A stretch of DNA of 64,000 nucleotides. It comes from Caballeronia sp. INDeC2. Lineage in GTDB: Bacteria; Pseudomonadota; Gammaproteobacteria; Burkholderiales; Burkholderiaceae. A model generated the notes under the pieces. That model saw nothing but the letters and a program-made list of their open reading frames with translations, searched no databases and was not told where the DNA came from. Made by a program: the position numbers and the translations under genes. Below are positions 44,615 to 53,521 of the stretch, one piece after another (the first letter of the stretch is position 1; every line of letters begins with the position of its first letter). The DNA is taken from the NCBI RefSeq assembly GCF_023631325.1, contig NZ_JALQDG010000047.1, positions 1 to 64,000 of the forward strand. The letters run 5' to 3'.

Positions 44615-45805
44615 TCAGGTACGAATGAGACGAAAGGCGCGGCGCAGATCGTCGATGAGATCGGACGGATCTTCGAGACCGGCATGCAGCCGCACGACGG
44701 GCGTATCGTTGCGGAAGTAACTATGTGCGCGCAGCCGCGATGCCGGCGCGACCAGTGCAAGGCTTTCGAAGCCGCCCCACGACGCGCCTTGCGAGAAGAG
44801 ACGCAACGTATCGACGAACGCGCGTGCATGCGATGCATCGTGAAGCGGCGTGAAGGCGAACGACACGAGCCCGTTCGCGCCGCGAAAATCGCGCTGCCAT
44901 AGCGCATGACCCGGATCGTCCGGCAACGCGGGATGAAACACGCGCGCGACGGCCTGCTCGCTTTGCAGATATTCGGCGATCGCGAGCGCATGACGCGCAT
45001 GTTGCGCGAGCCGCACGCCGAGGGTCCGGATGCCACGCAGCGCGAGATAGGCATCGTCCGCGCCGACGGACAAGCCGAGCGCTTCGTGCGTGTCGCGCAG
45101 GCGATGCGCGAGCGCGGCGTCGTTCGTGCTCAGCGCGCCTTGCATGAGATCCGAATGACCGCCGATGTATTTGGTCGTCGCCTGGATAGACACATGCGCA
45201 CCGTGCGCGAGCGGTCGATGCAGCCAGCCCGCGCTCCATGTATTGTCCGCAGCGAGGACGATTCCGTGCTCGCGTGCAAACGCGCCGAATGCGGGCAGAT
45301 CGATGATCTCGTACAGAAACGAACCCGGCGATTCCACGTAGACGAGCCGCGTGTTCGCGCGCAACGCATCGCGCGGCGGTCCGTCCTGCCCGGCGAAGTA
45401 AGTCGCTTCGATGCCGAGCCGCGCGAGCAGCGGTTCGATGCGCTCACGCACCGGACCGTACACGCTGTCCTGAATCAGCACGTGATCGCCCGGCGTGAGC
45501 AACGACAGAAAAACGAGCGTGATCGCCGACATGCCCGACGGCGCGAGCAGTGTATGCGCCGCGCCTTCCAGTTCGCCGATGGCCGCTTCCAGCGCGCGAT
45601 GCGTCGCGGTGCCGTGGCGTCCATACGTCGCGACATTTCCGCCGTCATGACGCAGCCGATGCAGCCGCTCATACTCCGCGCTCGATTCGAAGCGCACGGT
45701 GCTCGTGCGCACGACGGGCACGTTGACGGGCGCGGCGCCATCGTCGAAGGTGCCGAGGCCCGTGCGCAAGACGCGCGTTGACAGGGCGTGCGCGCGCTCG
45801 TCCAT
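44615..45805 (-). CDS. Cystathionine/cystine C-S lyase (Cys/Met metabolism PLP enzyme)
   Basis: 396 aa of the MetC/MetB fold. PLP-phosphate loop APSGMSAIT, PLP lysine in SIQATTKYIGGHSD, aspartate in LAADNTWSAGW (W in place of the usual T/V-type residue), and C-terminal GFESLALV, the pattern of cystathionine beta-lyases. It cleaves a C-S bond to release thiol or persulfide, pyruvate and ammonia; cystine or cystathionine are the likely substrates. ATG 45805 shares one base with the cysteine dioxygenase stop (TGATG). Followed by rhodanese genes, a logical sink for sulfane sulfur. Confidence 0.88.
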   Translation of the reverse strand: MDERAHALSTRVLRTGLGTFDDGAAPVNVPVVRTSTVRFESSAEYERLHRLRHDGGNVATYGRHGTATHRALEAAIGELEGAAHTLLAPSGMSAITLVFLSLLTPGDHVLIQDSVYGPVRERIEPLLARLGIEATYFAGQDGPPRDALRANTRLVYVESPGSFLYEIIDLPAFGAFAREHGIVLAADNTWSAGWLHRPLAHGAHVSIQATTKYIGGHSDLMQGALSTNDAALAHRLRDTHEALGLSVGADDAYLALRGIRTLGVRLAQHARHALAIAEYLQSEQAVARVFHPALPDDPGHALWQRDFRGANGLVSFAFTPLHDASHARAFVDTLRLFSQGASWGGFESLALVAPASRLRAHSYFRNDTPVVRLHAGLEDPSDLIDDLRRAFRLIRT

Positions 45806-46428
45806 CAGCCGACCGCCTGTGTCTGCCGATGCAGATGCGTCTGGTTGTAGCGCACGATTCTGCCGTCCTCGAAACCGAGCCGCCCCGACAGCGTTTCGAG
45901 CGGCCGGCCATAGAGATGGAAATGCAGCGTCGGTTGCGCGCCCGTCACGTGGATGCTGTGAATGTCGTCGGGCAGAAACGCGATCGGCGTGCCGGGTTCG
46001 ACGATCACTTCGCGATCGACTTCGATCGTCGCGCGCTCGTCGTCGCGGCGATCGTCGGTGCGTTTGTAGACGCGGTTCACTTCGCTGCCCTCCACCGCGA
46101 CGATCACGGCCCACGTATCGTGGTTATGCGCGATCGTGGTCTTGCCCGGCAGGAGCGAGTTCAGATAGAGCGCGATGCCGTCGCTGCCGGGATTGAGTCG
46201 ATAGCGCGTCGAGGTATCGCCGCTCGCTGCATCGGGCGGCGGGAAGTCATCGCGTGAAAAAAGCTCGGGACGTGCCGCGAGCGTTTCGAGCGCGGACGCG
46301 ATGTGCGCGAGGGCATCGCGCGTGAGTCCGTCGCGTTCGAGAATCGCATGCGTGTCTGCGACGAGCGAATCGATGCGTTCGCGCCGTTCGTCGGATAGCG
46401 TGGTCGATGAGGTGGAAGTCTGGGTCAC
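45805..46428 (-). CDS. Cysteine dioxygenase-family thiol oxygenase
   Basis: 207 aa cupin. Iron-ligand HxH in IAHNHDTWAVIVAVEG, the third histidine probably in DIHSIHV, TLHFHLYGRPLE near the end. It uses iron and O2 to turn a thiol (cysteine or 3-mercaptopropionate) into a sulfinate; which one is not clear. It starts at GTG 46428, which overlaps the TGA of the ABC ATPase gene (GTGA). Second gene of the leftward operon and the oxidative branch of its predicted sulfur metabolism. Confidence 0.85.
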   Translation of the reverse strand: MTQTSTSSTTLSDERRERIDSLVADTHAILERDGLTRDALAHIASALETLAARPELFSRDDFPPPDAASGDTSTRYRLNPGSDGIALYLNSLLPGKTTIAHNHDTWAVIVAVEGSEVNRVYKRTDDRRDDERATIEVDREVIVEPGTPIAFLPDDIHSIHVTGAQPTLHFHLYGRPLETLSGRLGFEDGRIVRYNQTHLHRQTQAVG

Positions 46429-47273
46429 GATGGAATCGATGCGAGTTTCAGGGATGAGCGCGCGCGTCGCGTGCGGCTCTGGGTGCTATCGAGAAAGCGG
46501 CGCGTGCGCTCGTCGCGCGGCGCATGGAAAATCTGCTCGGGCGATCCTTCCTCGACGATCACGCCGCCTTCGGTGTACGCGACGCGATCGCTGATGTCTT
46601 CGGCGAAGCGCATTTCGTGCGTGACGAGCACGCATGTCAGCCCTTCATCGACGAGTTCGCCGATCACATTGAGCACTTCGCCGACGGTTTGCGGATCGAG
46701 CGCGGACGTCACTTCGTCGAAAAGAATCAGTTCGGGGCGCATCGCGAGCGCGCGTGCAATCGCAACGCGCTGCTGCTGTCCGCCCGACAATTCGCCGGGG
46801 TACGCATGGGCCTTGTCGGCGAGCCGGACTTTTGCGAGCAACGCATGCGCCGTATGCTCGGCTTCGGCGCGGCTCGCGCCGAGCACACGCATCGGCGCGA
46901 TGGTGAGATTCTCCAGCGCGTTCAAATGCGGGAAGAGGTTGTATTGCTGGAACACGAAGCCGATGCGCTTGCGCAACGCGATCTTCTCGTCATCGCGTTT
47001 CAGGCTCGCGACATCGACGCCATTCACGCGCACTTCGCCGCGCTCGGGCGCAATCAGACCGTTGATGCAGCGCAGTATCGTGGATTTGCCCGATCCCGAA
47101 GGCCCGATGATCGACACGGCCTGATTGCGCCGCACGATCAGATCGATGCCGCGCAGCACGGCGGCATCGCCATACGACAGATGAACGTTGCGCAACGTGA
47201 CGAGCGCTTCTGCGTCGTGGCCGGACGGCGGCGCGCCTGACAATGCGGCGCGTCCATGAACGAGGGACATCAT
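46425..47273 (-). CDS. Amino-acid ABC transporter ATP-binding protein
   Basis: 282 aa from ATG 47273 (MMSLVHG); ATG 47306 and the long frame to 47348 are alternatives. Polar-amino-acid type ATPase: Walker A GPSGSGKST, Q-loop VFQQYNLFPH, signature LSGGQQQR, Walker B LILFDEVTSALD, H-loop VTHEM. It energises the importer whose binding protein and permeases are encoded divergently at 47480-49872. First gene of the leftward sulfur operon. Substrate by context: cystine or a cysteine-related compound. Confidence 0.9.
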   Translation of the reverse strand: MMSLVHGRAALSGAPPSGHDAEALVTLRNVHLSYGDAAVLRGIDLIVRRNQAVSIIGPSGSGKSTILRCINGLIAPERGEVRVNGVDVASLKRDDEKIALRKRIGFVFQQYNLFPHLNALENLTIAPMRVLGASRAEAEHTAHALLAKVRLADKAHAYPGELSGGQQQRVAIARALAMRPELILFDEVTSALDPQTVGEVLNVIGELVDEGLTCVLVTHEMRFAEDISDRVAYTEGGVIVEEGSPEQIFHAPRDERTRRFLDSTQSRTRRARSSLKLASIPS

Positions 47274-47388
47274 GGGGCGATCTTCACTGCAAAAAGGAAT
47301 GCTCATTCTAGAAACGCGCCGGTCCTTTTCGAACGAAGCAATCGTCACAAGGTTATTCGCGCACGCACGATGCTTTTTTCTTTTCGCA

Positions 47389-47402
47389 TGCTTTGCAAAG
47401 CA
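47389..47402. promoter_or_regulatory. 14-bp palindrome between the divergent transporter genes
   Basis: TGCTTTGCAAAGCA, self-complementary with no spacer, in the 206-bp space between the ABC ATPase gene (leftward) and the binding-protein gene (rightward). A shared operator for both arms is plausible. Confidence 0.4.
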
Positions 47403-47479
47403 GATCAGATTGGTTCCCCGCGCGCGTGTCCTTGCGTACGCTGGCGTGTCCTTTCACTACGACAGCATTCGAGGCTTCG

Positions 47480-48346
47480 ATGCCATTCGCCGTTCATCTT
47501 CGTTCGCTTCTTCGAACCACCCGCCGATACGCATTGCCCGGCGCGCTGATGCTCGCGGGCATGGGCGCAGCTCATGCCGATGCGACGCTCGACAAGATCA
47601 ACTCGCGCCATGAGCTCGTCGTCGGCGTGATGATCACGGGGGGACCGTTCGGCTCCATCGATCCGGCCACGCAAAAACTGCGCGGCTTCAACGTGGATCT
47701 CGCGCAGGAACTGGCGAAGCGTCTCAATGTCGGCGTGCAACTCGTGTCGGTGCAGCCTTCGACGCGCGTGCAGTTCCTTCAGCAAGGCAAGGTCGATATT
47801 CTCGTGGCCAACATGGAGTACACGGAACAGCGCGGCGAGATCCTCGATCATGTCGCGACGCCGTACTATCAAGTCGGCGGCACGGCGATCACATCGAATA
47901 CGAGCGGCATTACGCGATGGGAGGACTTGCGCGGCAAGCCCGTATGTATTTCGCAGGGCAGCAGTTATATCAAGCCGGTCGTTGAGCGTTACGGCGCGAT
48001 TCCGCGCGCATTCCCCGGCGCGGCGGAATCGCTGCTCGCGCTGAAAGGCGGCAACTGCGTGGCCGCGGTGCACGATGCCGCGCCGCTGCTTTATCCGTTG
48101 CAGGCGCGCGATCCGGAGTGGCGCAACTATCGCACCTTGCAGCCCGAGTTGATTCCGTCGCCTTCGGTGATCTGGGTGCGGCAGGGCGAGAAGGACATCG
48201 CGGCGCGGCTCGATCCGATCGTGCGCGACTGGCATCGCACGGGATGGCTCATCGATGTCGAAGCGAGGAACGGTCTCACGCCGGCGTCGCCCGCGCTCGC
48301 GCAATGGCACACGCAGTATTCGTCGACGGCGGTGTCGTCGAAGTGA
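47480..48346 (+). CDS. ABC transporter substrate-binding protein
   Basis: 288 aa periplasmic binding protein of the polar-amino-acid (SBP_bac_3) type. Signal peptide to about residue 33 (MGAAHA); mature start ATLDKINSRHELVVGV, then GPFGSIDPATQKLRGFNVDL and LQQGKVDILVANMEYTEQR, typical of the family. GAGG precedes ATG 47480. Its TGA overlaps the GTG of the permease (GTGA). Divergent from the ATPase/thiol-oxygenase operon. Ligand inferred to be cystine or a related organosulfur compound. Confidence 0.88.
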   Translation: MPFAVHLRSLLRTTRRYALPGALMLAGMGAAHADATLDKINSRHELVVGVMITGGPFGSIDPATQKLRGFNVDLAQELAKRLNVGVQLVSVQPSTRVQFLQQGKVDILVANMEYTEQRGEILDHVATPYYQVGGTAITSNTSGITRWEDLRGKPVCISQGSSYIKPVVERYGAIPRAFPGAAESLLALKGGNCVAAVHDAAPLLYPLQARDPEWRNYRTLQPELIPSPSVIWVRQGEKDIAARLDPIVRDWHRTGWLIDVEARNGLTPASPALAQWHTQYSSTAVSSK

Positions 48347-49076
48347 ATGCGTTCATCGAAAGGGTCGCGCATGCCGGGCTCGATTACCGCTTCCTGCTCG
48401 ATCATTACGACCGCACGTCGTTCGTCGATGGCATCGGGTTGAGCGTCGGCATCGTTGCAGCGACGCTCGCGGGCAGTGCGCTTAGCGGCGTGGTGCTTCT
48501 CGTCGCATTGCGTTCGCGCAGTGCGCTTATCGCGGGCGTCGCGCGTGGCGTGATCGAACTGACGCGCAACACACCGACCATCGTGCAGTTGTATTGCGCG
48601 TTTCTCGTGCTCAACACGCTGATCACGCAAACGCTGCATGCGCATGGCGCGAACAATCCTCTCAAGCCGTTCCTGTGGGTCGTGATCGTGCTCTCGATCA
48701 ACAAGGGCGCGTTCCATGCGGAAGCATTGCGTGCGGGCCTCGATGCATTGCCGCGCGAAACGCTCGAAGCGCGGAATCGCTCGGCTTCTCGCGGCGCGAG
48801 CGTTTCCGGAGCGTCGAGTTGCCGCTCGCGTTGCGCACGGCGTTGCCCGCGCTCGTCAACAATGCGGTGGAGTTGGTGAAGGCGTCGGCGATTGCATCGG
48901 CGATTGCGGTCGGCGACATCACGTATCAGTCGATCATGATCTGGACGCAGCGCGACAACGTGCTCGCGTTGATGCTGCTCATTCTTCTGTTCTTCTATGC
49001 GCTCACGGCGCTCGTCAACGTGTCGGGCCGCTGGATCGAGCGAAGGCTTTCGGTGCCCGGTTATGGTCAGCGCTAG
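48343..49076 (+). pseudogene. Amino-acid ABC permease, frameshifted
   Basis: Starts at GTG 48343 (GTGA overlap) and reads as an ABC permease with helices near LVGVALRSRSAL-type segments, ELTRNTPTIVQ and NKGAFHAEALRAGL, the EAA-loop part. After LPRETLEA (about 48771) the family match jumps to another frame: ESLGFSRRERFRSVELPL, ALVNNAVELVKASAIAS, then the final helix ending GYGQR at 49076. One extra G after 48771 would restore a single 245-aa protein. It is a one-base deletion (mutation or sequencing/assembly error). No slippery heptamer is seen, so programmed frameshifting is unlikely. If real, the importer would depend on the second permease. Confidence 0.85.
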
Positions 49077-49872
49077 ATTCGACGTTCGCGGCCGTTTCGG
49101 CTCGGGCGCGTATGCATCGGCAACGATCGTCGTCGCGGCGACGGCGCTCTGGATGCTCGCGCCGCGCGATATCTCCGGCGCACAATTGCTCGCATTGTTC
49201 TTGCGCTGGCTGCCTTCGCTGATGCGCGGCTTCGCGGTGAACGTGGGCGTGAGCATCGGCGCGCTTGCGTTCGGCACATCGATCGGATTGATCGTCGGTG
49301 CGCTTGCCTTGCGAAGCGCAATGGCGGCGCGCTTCGCGCGGCTCTGGATTCAGGCGTTCCGCAACGCGCCGTGGCTCGTGCTGATTTTCTTCACGACATA
49401 TGTGTTCCCTTTCGAGTTCACGATAGCGGGCCACGTCGTCCCCTTTCCCGACTGGCTCAAGGTGATCGCGGCGCTCGCTCTGCCTGCAAGCGCGAATATC
49501 GCCGAAGTGTTTCGCGGCGCGGTGCAATCGATTCCTTCGACGCAGTGGGACGCCGCCGGCTCGCTCGCGATGTCGCGCAGACAAATACTCTTGCTCATCG
49601 TGCTGCCGCAATGCGTGCGCCGCATGTTGCCGCCGTGGATGAACGTGTACGCGATCATCACGATGGGCACCGCGCTGTCGTCACTCGTCGGCATACATGA
49701 CGTGCTCGATACCGCGCAGATCGCGAGCACGACGGTCGCGCATTCGAGCTTCACCGTGCTCATGTACATGAGCGCGCTCGCGTTGTTCTTCGCGTATTGC
49801 TATCCGGTCACGCTCGCCACGCGTGCGATTGAGCGGCGCATGCAAAGCGGACGCATCGTGAATAAAGCCTGA
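49063..49872 (+). CDS. Amino-acid ABC transporter permease
   Basis: 269 aa, BPD_transp_1 fold with about five or six helices. The EAA loop is in FRGAVQSIPSTQWDAAGSLA; AFRNAPWLVLIFF and ALSSLVGIHDVLDTAQ are permease hallmarks. ATG 49063 overlaps the previous gene's end by 14 bp. It pairs with the frameshifted permease to form the membrane channel of the importer. Confidence 0.88.
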   Translation: MVSARFDVRGRFGSGAYASATIVVAATALWMLAPRDISGAQLLALFLRWLPSLMRGFAVNVGVSIGALAFGTSIGLIVGALALRSAMAARFARLWIQAFRNAPWLVLIFFTTYVFPFEFTIAGHVVPFPDWLKVIAALALPASANIAEVFRGAVQSIPSTQWDAAGSLAMSRRQILLLIVLPQCVRRMLPPWMNVYAIITMGTALSSLVGIHDVLDTAQIASTTVAHSSFTVLMYMSALALFFAYCYPVTLATRAIERRMQSGRIVNKA

Positions 49873-50024
49873 TTCACCTGATGAATGAACGCTTAAACGA
49901 TGCGTTTTGTTTGTTCTTCCGAAACGTTGCCCGGTATGCTACGGTGATTCGTATGTATTACTTGCGACCGGGCGATCGCTGATTGTCGATCGGCCTTCCG
50001 AACTGATTCGGACGGAGTGTGACA

Positions 50025-50954
50025 ATGGACCAGCGGGCGGCATGCTCGTCGCTATATCTCGTCATCTGCCCCCGATGTGAAAGTCTTTCATCCGTAGAAG
50101 AAAGCGCATGCCCGTTCTGCGGCGCGGACCGGCACGGGGCGGTGTTGACGAAGGGCGCGGAAACAGCGCTGCGGGCGGTCGAGGCGGCGCGCGGCGTAAC
50201 GCGTCATTTTCAGGAGCCGAACGAGATCGCGCGCGTGCGATGGTCCGTGCGTCCGCGCCGGCGTGAACCGCGTTTGCCCGCGCCTGCGTCCGCGTCCGCG
50301 TCTGCATCGGTCAGCGCGGCTGCCGTGCTCGAATCGCATCGCGCATCGAATTCGATATTGGCCACCGTCGCTATGGGCGCCGTCGTGATCGGGGCGTGTT
50401 TCCTGATACGCGCTTATTTCGAGCAGCATCCGTCGACGCCGCGTGCAGGGGCGTTGCCTGTTGCGGTTGCAGGCAGCGTCGCGCTGGCAGCGCCGAAGAA
50501 GGTCGATGTGCCGCCGCAGCGTGTCGTCGAGGCTCCGCCTCCGCCTCCGCCTCCGGCGAATCCTTCTGTCGAAACGGCTTCACCGATCATGGCGGTGGCC
50601 GCGTCGAGCGAGGATCACGACACTCGCAAAGTCGTCGCCCCCGAACGTTCGGTCGTAAAGAAACGTCCGGCGGCGCGTGCACAACATACGAGTAAAGCCG
50701 CTATCAAGCCTGCTTCCAAACAAGCCGCCGCATGTACGCATAAGACGAGTCGTGCTTGCAACGAGCCGCCGCAACGGCGCGTGACTGTCGCGGAGACGAA
50801 GCATCGGCGATCGAACAAAGCACCGAATCCTGCTCCGGTCGCGCGAGCAAAAACTGGAACGAGGGAGTTTCAGAAGGTCTCGGCGATTCCTTCACCGGTG
50901 AAACCGGCCATGACCGCAGACGGAAGCTGGAAGCCGAGTAAAACGAAGAATTAA
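50025..50954 (+). CDS. Zinc-ribbon, single-pass membrane protein with Pro/Ala-rich tail
   Basis: 309 aa. Two CxxC pairs near the start (CPRCES, CPFCGAD) form a zinc ribbon; low-complexity ASASASASVS linker, then one membrane helix (about 110-128, ILATVAMGAVVIGACFLI) and a long Pro/Lys/Arg-rich tail (APPPPPPP, KKRPAA). CGGAG precedes ATG 50025. Resembles proteobacterial zinc-ribbon anchor proteins whose tail may lie in the periplasm; function unknown. Monocistronic, with a strong hairpin behind it. Confidence 0.75.
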   Translation: MDQRAACSSLYLVICPRCESLSSVEESACPFCGADRHGAVLTKGAETALRAVEAARGVTRHFQEPNEIARVRWSVRPRRREPRLPAPASASASASVSAAAVLESHRASNSILATVAMGAVVIGACFLIRAYFEQHPSTPRAGALPVAVAGSVALAAPKKVDVPPQRVVEAPPPPPPPANPSVETASPIMAVAASSEDHDTRKVVAPERSVVKKRPAARAQHTSKAAIKPASKQAAACTHKTSRACNEPPQRRVTVAETKHRRSNKAPNPAPVARAKTGTREFQKVSAIPSPVKPAMTADGSWKPSKTKN

Positions 50955-50984
50955 CGGAACCGTATCGTCGTAAGAAAGACGGGT

Positions 50985-51009
50985 GCGCTTCGCGCAGAGC
51001 GCGAAGCGC
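50985..51009. terminator. Bidirectional terminator
   Basis: Perfect 11-bp stem GCGCTTCGCGC / GCGCGAAGCGC (50985-50995, 50999-51009) with loop AGA. Pyrimidine-rich tails on both sides (GTTTCTG rightward; CTTTCTTA on the minus strand) serve the convergent genes ending at 50954 and 51022. Confidence 0.75.
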
Positions 51010-51021
51010 GTTTCTGAGGCT

Positions 51022-51240
51022 TTATTTTGCGGGTTGCCAGTGATCGTCGACGGTCTTGTCCGTCACACGCACGGTCGCGACCATGGGCGAATAACCGCGC
51101 AGCTTGATTTCATCGACGGCGAGTCGCTCCGAGCGATAGACCTGCTGCGTGATCTTCGTGCCGTCATGGAATTCGAGCGTGTAGCCGTCGATCGGCCCCC
51201 ACTGGCCCTTGGGCATCGGTTCGATATAGACATTCTGCAT
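51022..51240 (-). CDS. Small conserved-looking hypothetical protein
   Basis: 72 aa, predicted mostly beta: MQNVYIEPMPKGQWGPIDGY, then LEFHDGTKITQQVYRSERLA and a final MVATVRVTDKTV. GGAG upstream of ATG 51240 and a proper coding feel support it as a gene. No function recognised; it is probably a lineage-specific Burkholderiaceae protein. Confidence 0.65.
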   Translation of the reverse strand: MQNVYIEPMPKGQWGPIDGYTLEFHDGTKITQQVYRSERLAVDEIKLRGYSPMVATVRVTDKTVDDHWQPAK

Positions 51241-51498
51241 TGCGTTACTCCAGCGTGATTGGAAAGCACTGGGCGGTTCGCATTGGCGAACGTCACCTCT
51301 TGTATAAGAGGTTATCGAAGAAACAGCGGAAGGCGGGCGCTGAGCGTCCTGCCTCGAACAATAAAAAATCGAAACGAATCAGTGCATTAGGCGCGCAGTC
51401 TCATGATGAGAAAGCCCATCCTCCGATGTGCAACCGCGTCGTGCTGCCATGCAACGTAAATTTTCGGGAAACGGTCCTCAATCCCGTATCGTGAAAAA

Positions 51499-53403
51499 TC
51501 AATGGCGATAGTCGTTGATCGCGGACACGGCCACATCCGCCGGAACGGGCGCGAAACGGAACCCGTTGCGCCCCTTGCGCTTGGCTTCGTACATTGCGCG
51601 ATCCGCGTCGCCGAGGATCGCTTCCGCGGACGTGTCGAAGCCGCCGGCGCATATCGCGATGCCCACGCTCGTCCCCAGCAGCGCCTCGGCGTAACCAAGC
51701 TCGAACGGCCGGCCGATCGCGCGGCAGATGTCCTGCGCGATGCGGCTGCACGCGCTCGCCGATGAAACGCCTCGCGCGAGCAGCACGAATTCGTCGCCGG
51801 CGAGGCGGCAGACGAGATCGCCGGCACGCGTGGTCTTCTTCAGGCGCGCGGCCACTTGTCTGAGGAGTGCGTCGCCGGCATCGTGACCGTGTTGATCGTT
51901 GATGCTCTTGAAGCCGTCGAGGTCCATGAAGAAGAGCGCGAAGGGCACGTGTTCGTTGCGGGCCGCATCGATGCAAAGCGCGAGCTGCTCGGCCAGTGCG
52001 CGGCGGTTGGGCAGGCCCGTCAATGCATCGAGCATCACTTCGGAGCGCATCTGGTTCTCGCGCCGCTTCGTCTCGGTGATGTCCTGCGACATGATGTAGA
52101 AGCCGCCGACATCGTCTCGCTGAAACTCGGGGATATATGTCGCGTTCCAGATGCGGCCGGGCGCGCCTTCGTACACGATGTCCTCGTGCGTGACGCGTTC
52201 GCCCGCGAGCACGCGGCGGAAGTAGGGCAGGCAACGCTCGAACGTCGCCGCGCCGATCGTGTCGCGAACGCTCTTGCCGCGCAACGCGGCCGGCTCGACG
52301 CCGAACACCTCGCGATACACCTGGTTGTTGAAGCGGTAACGCAGATCGGCATCGACATGCGCGATCAGCACCGGCAAGTTGTCCGTGATCGTCTGCAATG
52401 CGGCGCGGCTGCCGGTGAGCTCACAAGTGCGTTCGAGCACGCGGCGTTCGAGCTCCTGTCGATAATCGCGCAACACCTGTTCGCTGTGCTTGCGGCTCGT
52501 GATGTCGTGCATCACGCTCACGAAGTGCAGCGGCAGGCCGCGATCGTCGCGAATCAGCGCGACGGAAAGCTCGATCCACACCAGATCGCCGTCGCGGCGC
52601 CGATAGCGCTTCTCGAGCGTATAGGTTTTTCTGGCGCCATCGAGCAGTTCAGCGACGAGTTGCAGATCCGCGGGAAGGTCCGCTTCCTCGGTGATCTGCT
52701 GGAAGGTCATCGTGACGAGTTCGTCGGCGCTATAGCCGGTGATGTCGCATAGCTTCGGATTGACTTCAATGAAGCGGCCGTTCAGATCGACGATTGCCTT
52801 GCCCGTTGGCGTCTGTTGAAAGATCGTATGAAAACGCGACTCGGACAGACGCAGCTTGCGACGGTCCGCTTCCTGAAGCTCGCGCGTCTCGCGCGCGGCT
52901 TCGCGCTGGACGATCTCGCGCTCGACGGTGGCCGCGAGATCGCACAACGCGGCTTGCAGAGACGCGCTCAGCGTGCGTGGCTTCGTGTCGATGGCGCATA
53001 GCGTGCCGAGCACCAGGCCATGCGACGAGCGCAGCGGCACGCCCGCATAGAAGCGGATATGCGGCGCGCCCGTCACGAGCGGATTGCCCGCGAAGCGCGC
53101 GTCGCCGTGCGTATCCTCGACGAGCAGCAGGCGCTCGGAATGCAGCGCGTGCGCACAGAAGGACACGTCGCGCGCGGTTTCGCAGACATCCAGCCCGACG
53201 CGCGATTTGAACCACTGCCGCTGTTCATCGACGAGCGATACCAGCGCGATCGGCACCTGCAACAGCTCGGCGACGACGCGCGTCACACGGTCGAAGACTT
53301 CTTCATGCGCGGTGTCGAGCAATTCGAGGCTGCGCAGCAACTGGAGCCGCTTCGCTTCTTCGGCGGGCAAAGGCGCCGCGTGCCATTCGTGTACGGGTTG
53401 CAA
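51499..53403 (-). CDS. GAF-PAS-PAS-GGDEF diguanylate cyclase
   Basis: 634 aa, soluble. GAF domain about 25-165 (VSLVDEQRQWFKSRVGL, FYAGVPLRSSHGLVLGTL), PAS about 190-310 with a PAC ending VSVMHDITSRKHSEQ, second PAS about 345-460 ending IMSQDITETKRR, then GGDEF domain with signature AGDEF (Ala for the first Gly, still usual in active enzymes). The I-site RxxD is present exactly five residues upstream (RAGD-LVCRL-AGDEF), so product inhibition is expected. Makes c-di-GMP from GTP. The start is TTG 53403: GAGAAG is ahead and an in-frame stop lies just upstream. Confidence 0.92.
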   Translation of the reverse strand: MQPVHEWHAAPLPAEEAKRLQLLRSLELLDTAHEEVFDRVTRVVAELLQVPIALVSLVDEQRQWFKSRVGLDVCETARDVSFCAHALHSERLLLVEDTHGDARFAGNPLVTGAPHIRFYAGVPLRSSHGLVLGTLCAIDTKPRTLSASLQAALCDLAATVEREIVQREAARETRELQEADRRKLRLSESRFHTIFQQTPTGKAIVDLNGRFIEVNPKLCDITGYSADELVTMTFQQITEEADLPADLQLVAELLDGARKTYTLEKRYRRRDGDLVWIELSVALIRDDRGLPLHFVSVMHDITSRKHSEQVLRDYRQELERRVLERTCELTGSRAALQTITDNLPVLIAHVDADLRYRFNNQVYREVFGVEPAALRGKSVRDTIGAATFERCLPYFRRVLAGERVTHEDIVYEGAPGRIWNATYIPEFQRDDVGGFYIMSQDITETKRRENQMRSEVMLDALTGLPNRRALAEQLALCIDAARNEHVPFALFFMDLDGFKSINDQHGHDAGDALLRQVAARLKKTTRAGDLVCRLAGDEFVLLARGVSSASACSRIAQDICRAIGRPFELGYAEALLGTSVGIAICAGGFDTSAEAILGDADRAMYEAKRKGRNGFRFAPVPADVAVSAINDYRH

Positions 53404-53521
53404 GGTTCTTCTCGATTCTTATCGGTAACGTGCCCAATACCACGATGAGCAATGTATCGAACCATCCGCAATCCCGATTCGTCGATCAAAGGCAGGCTTG
53501 TGCCTCAGTTCGACGCATGCT

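Noticed and set aside
48760..48790. Programmed -1 frameshift in the permease
   Set aside because: No slippery heptamer or following stem-loop was seen, and such permeases are not known to use frameshifting; a simple one-base deletion explains it.
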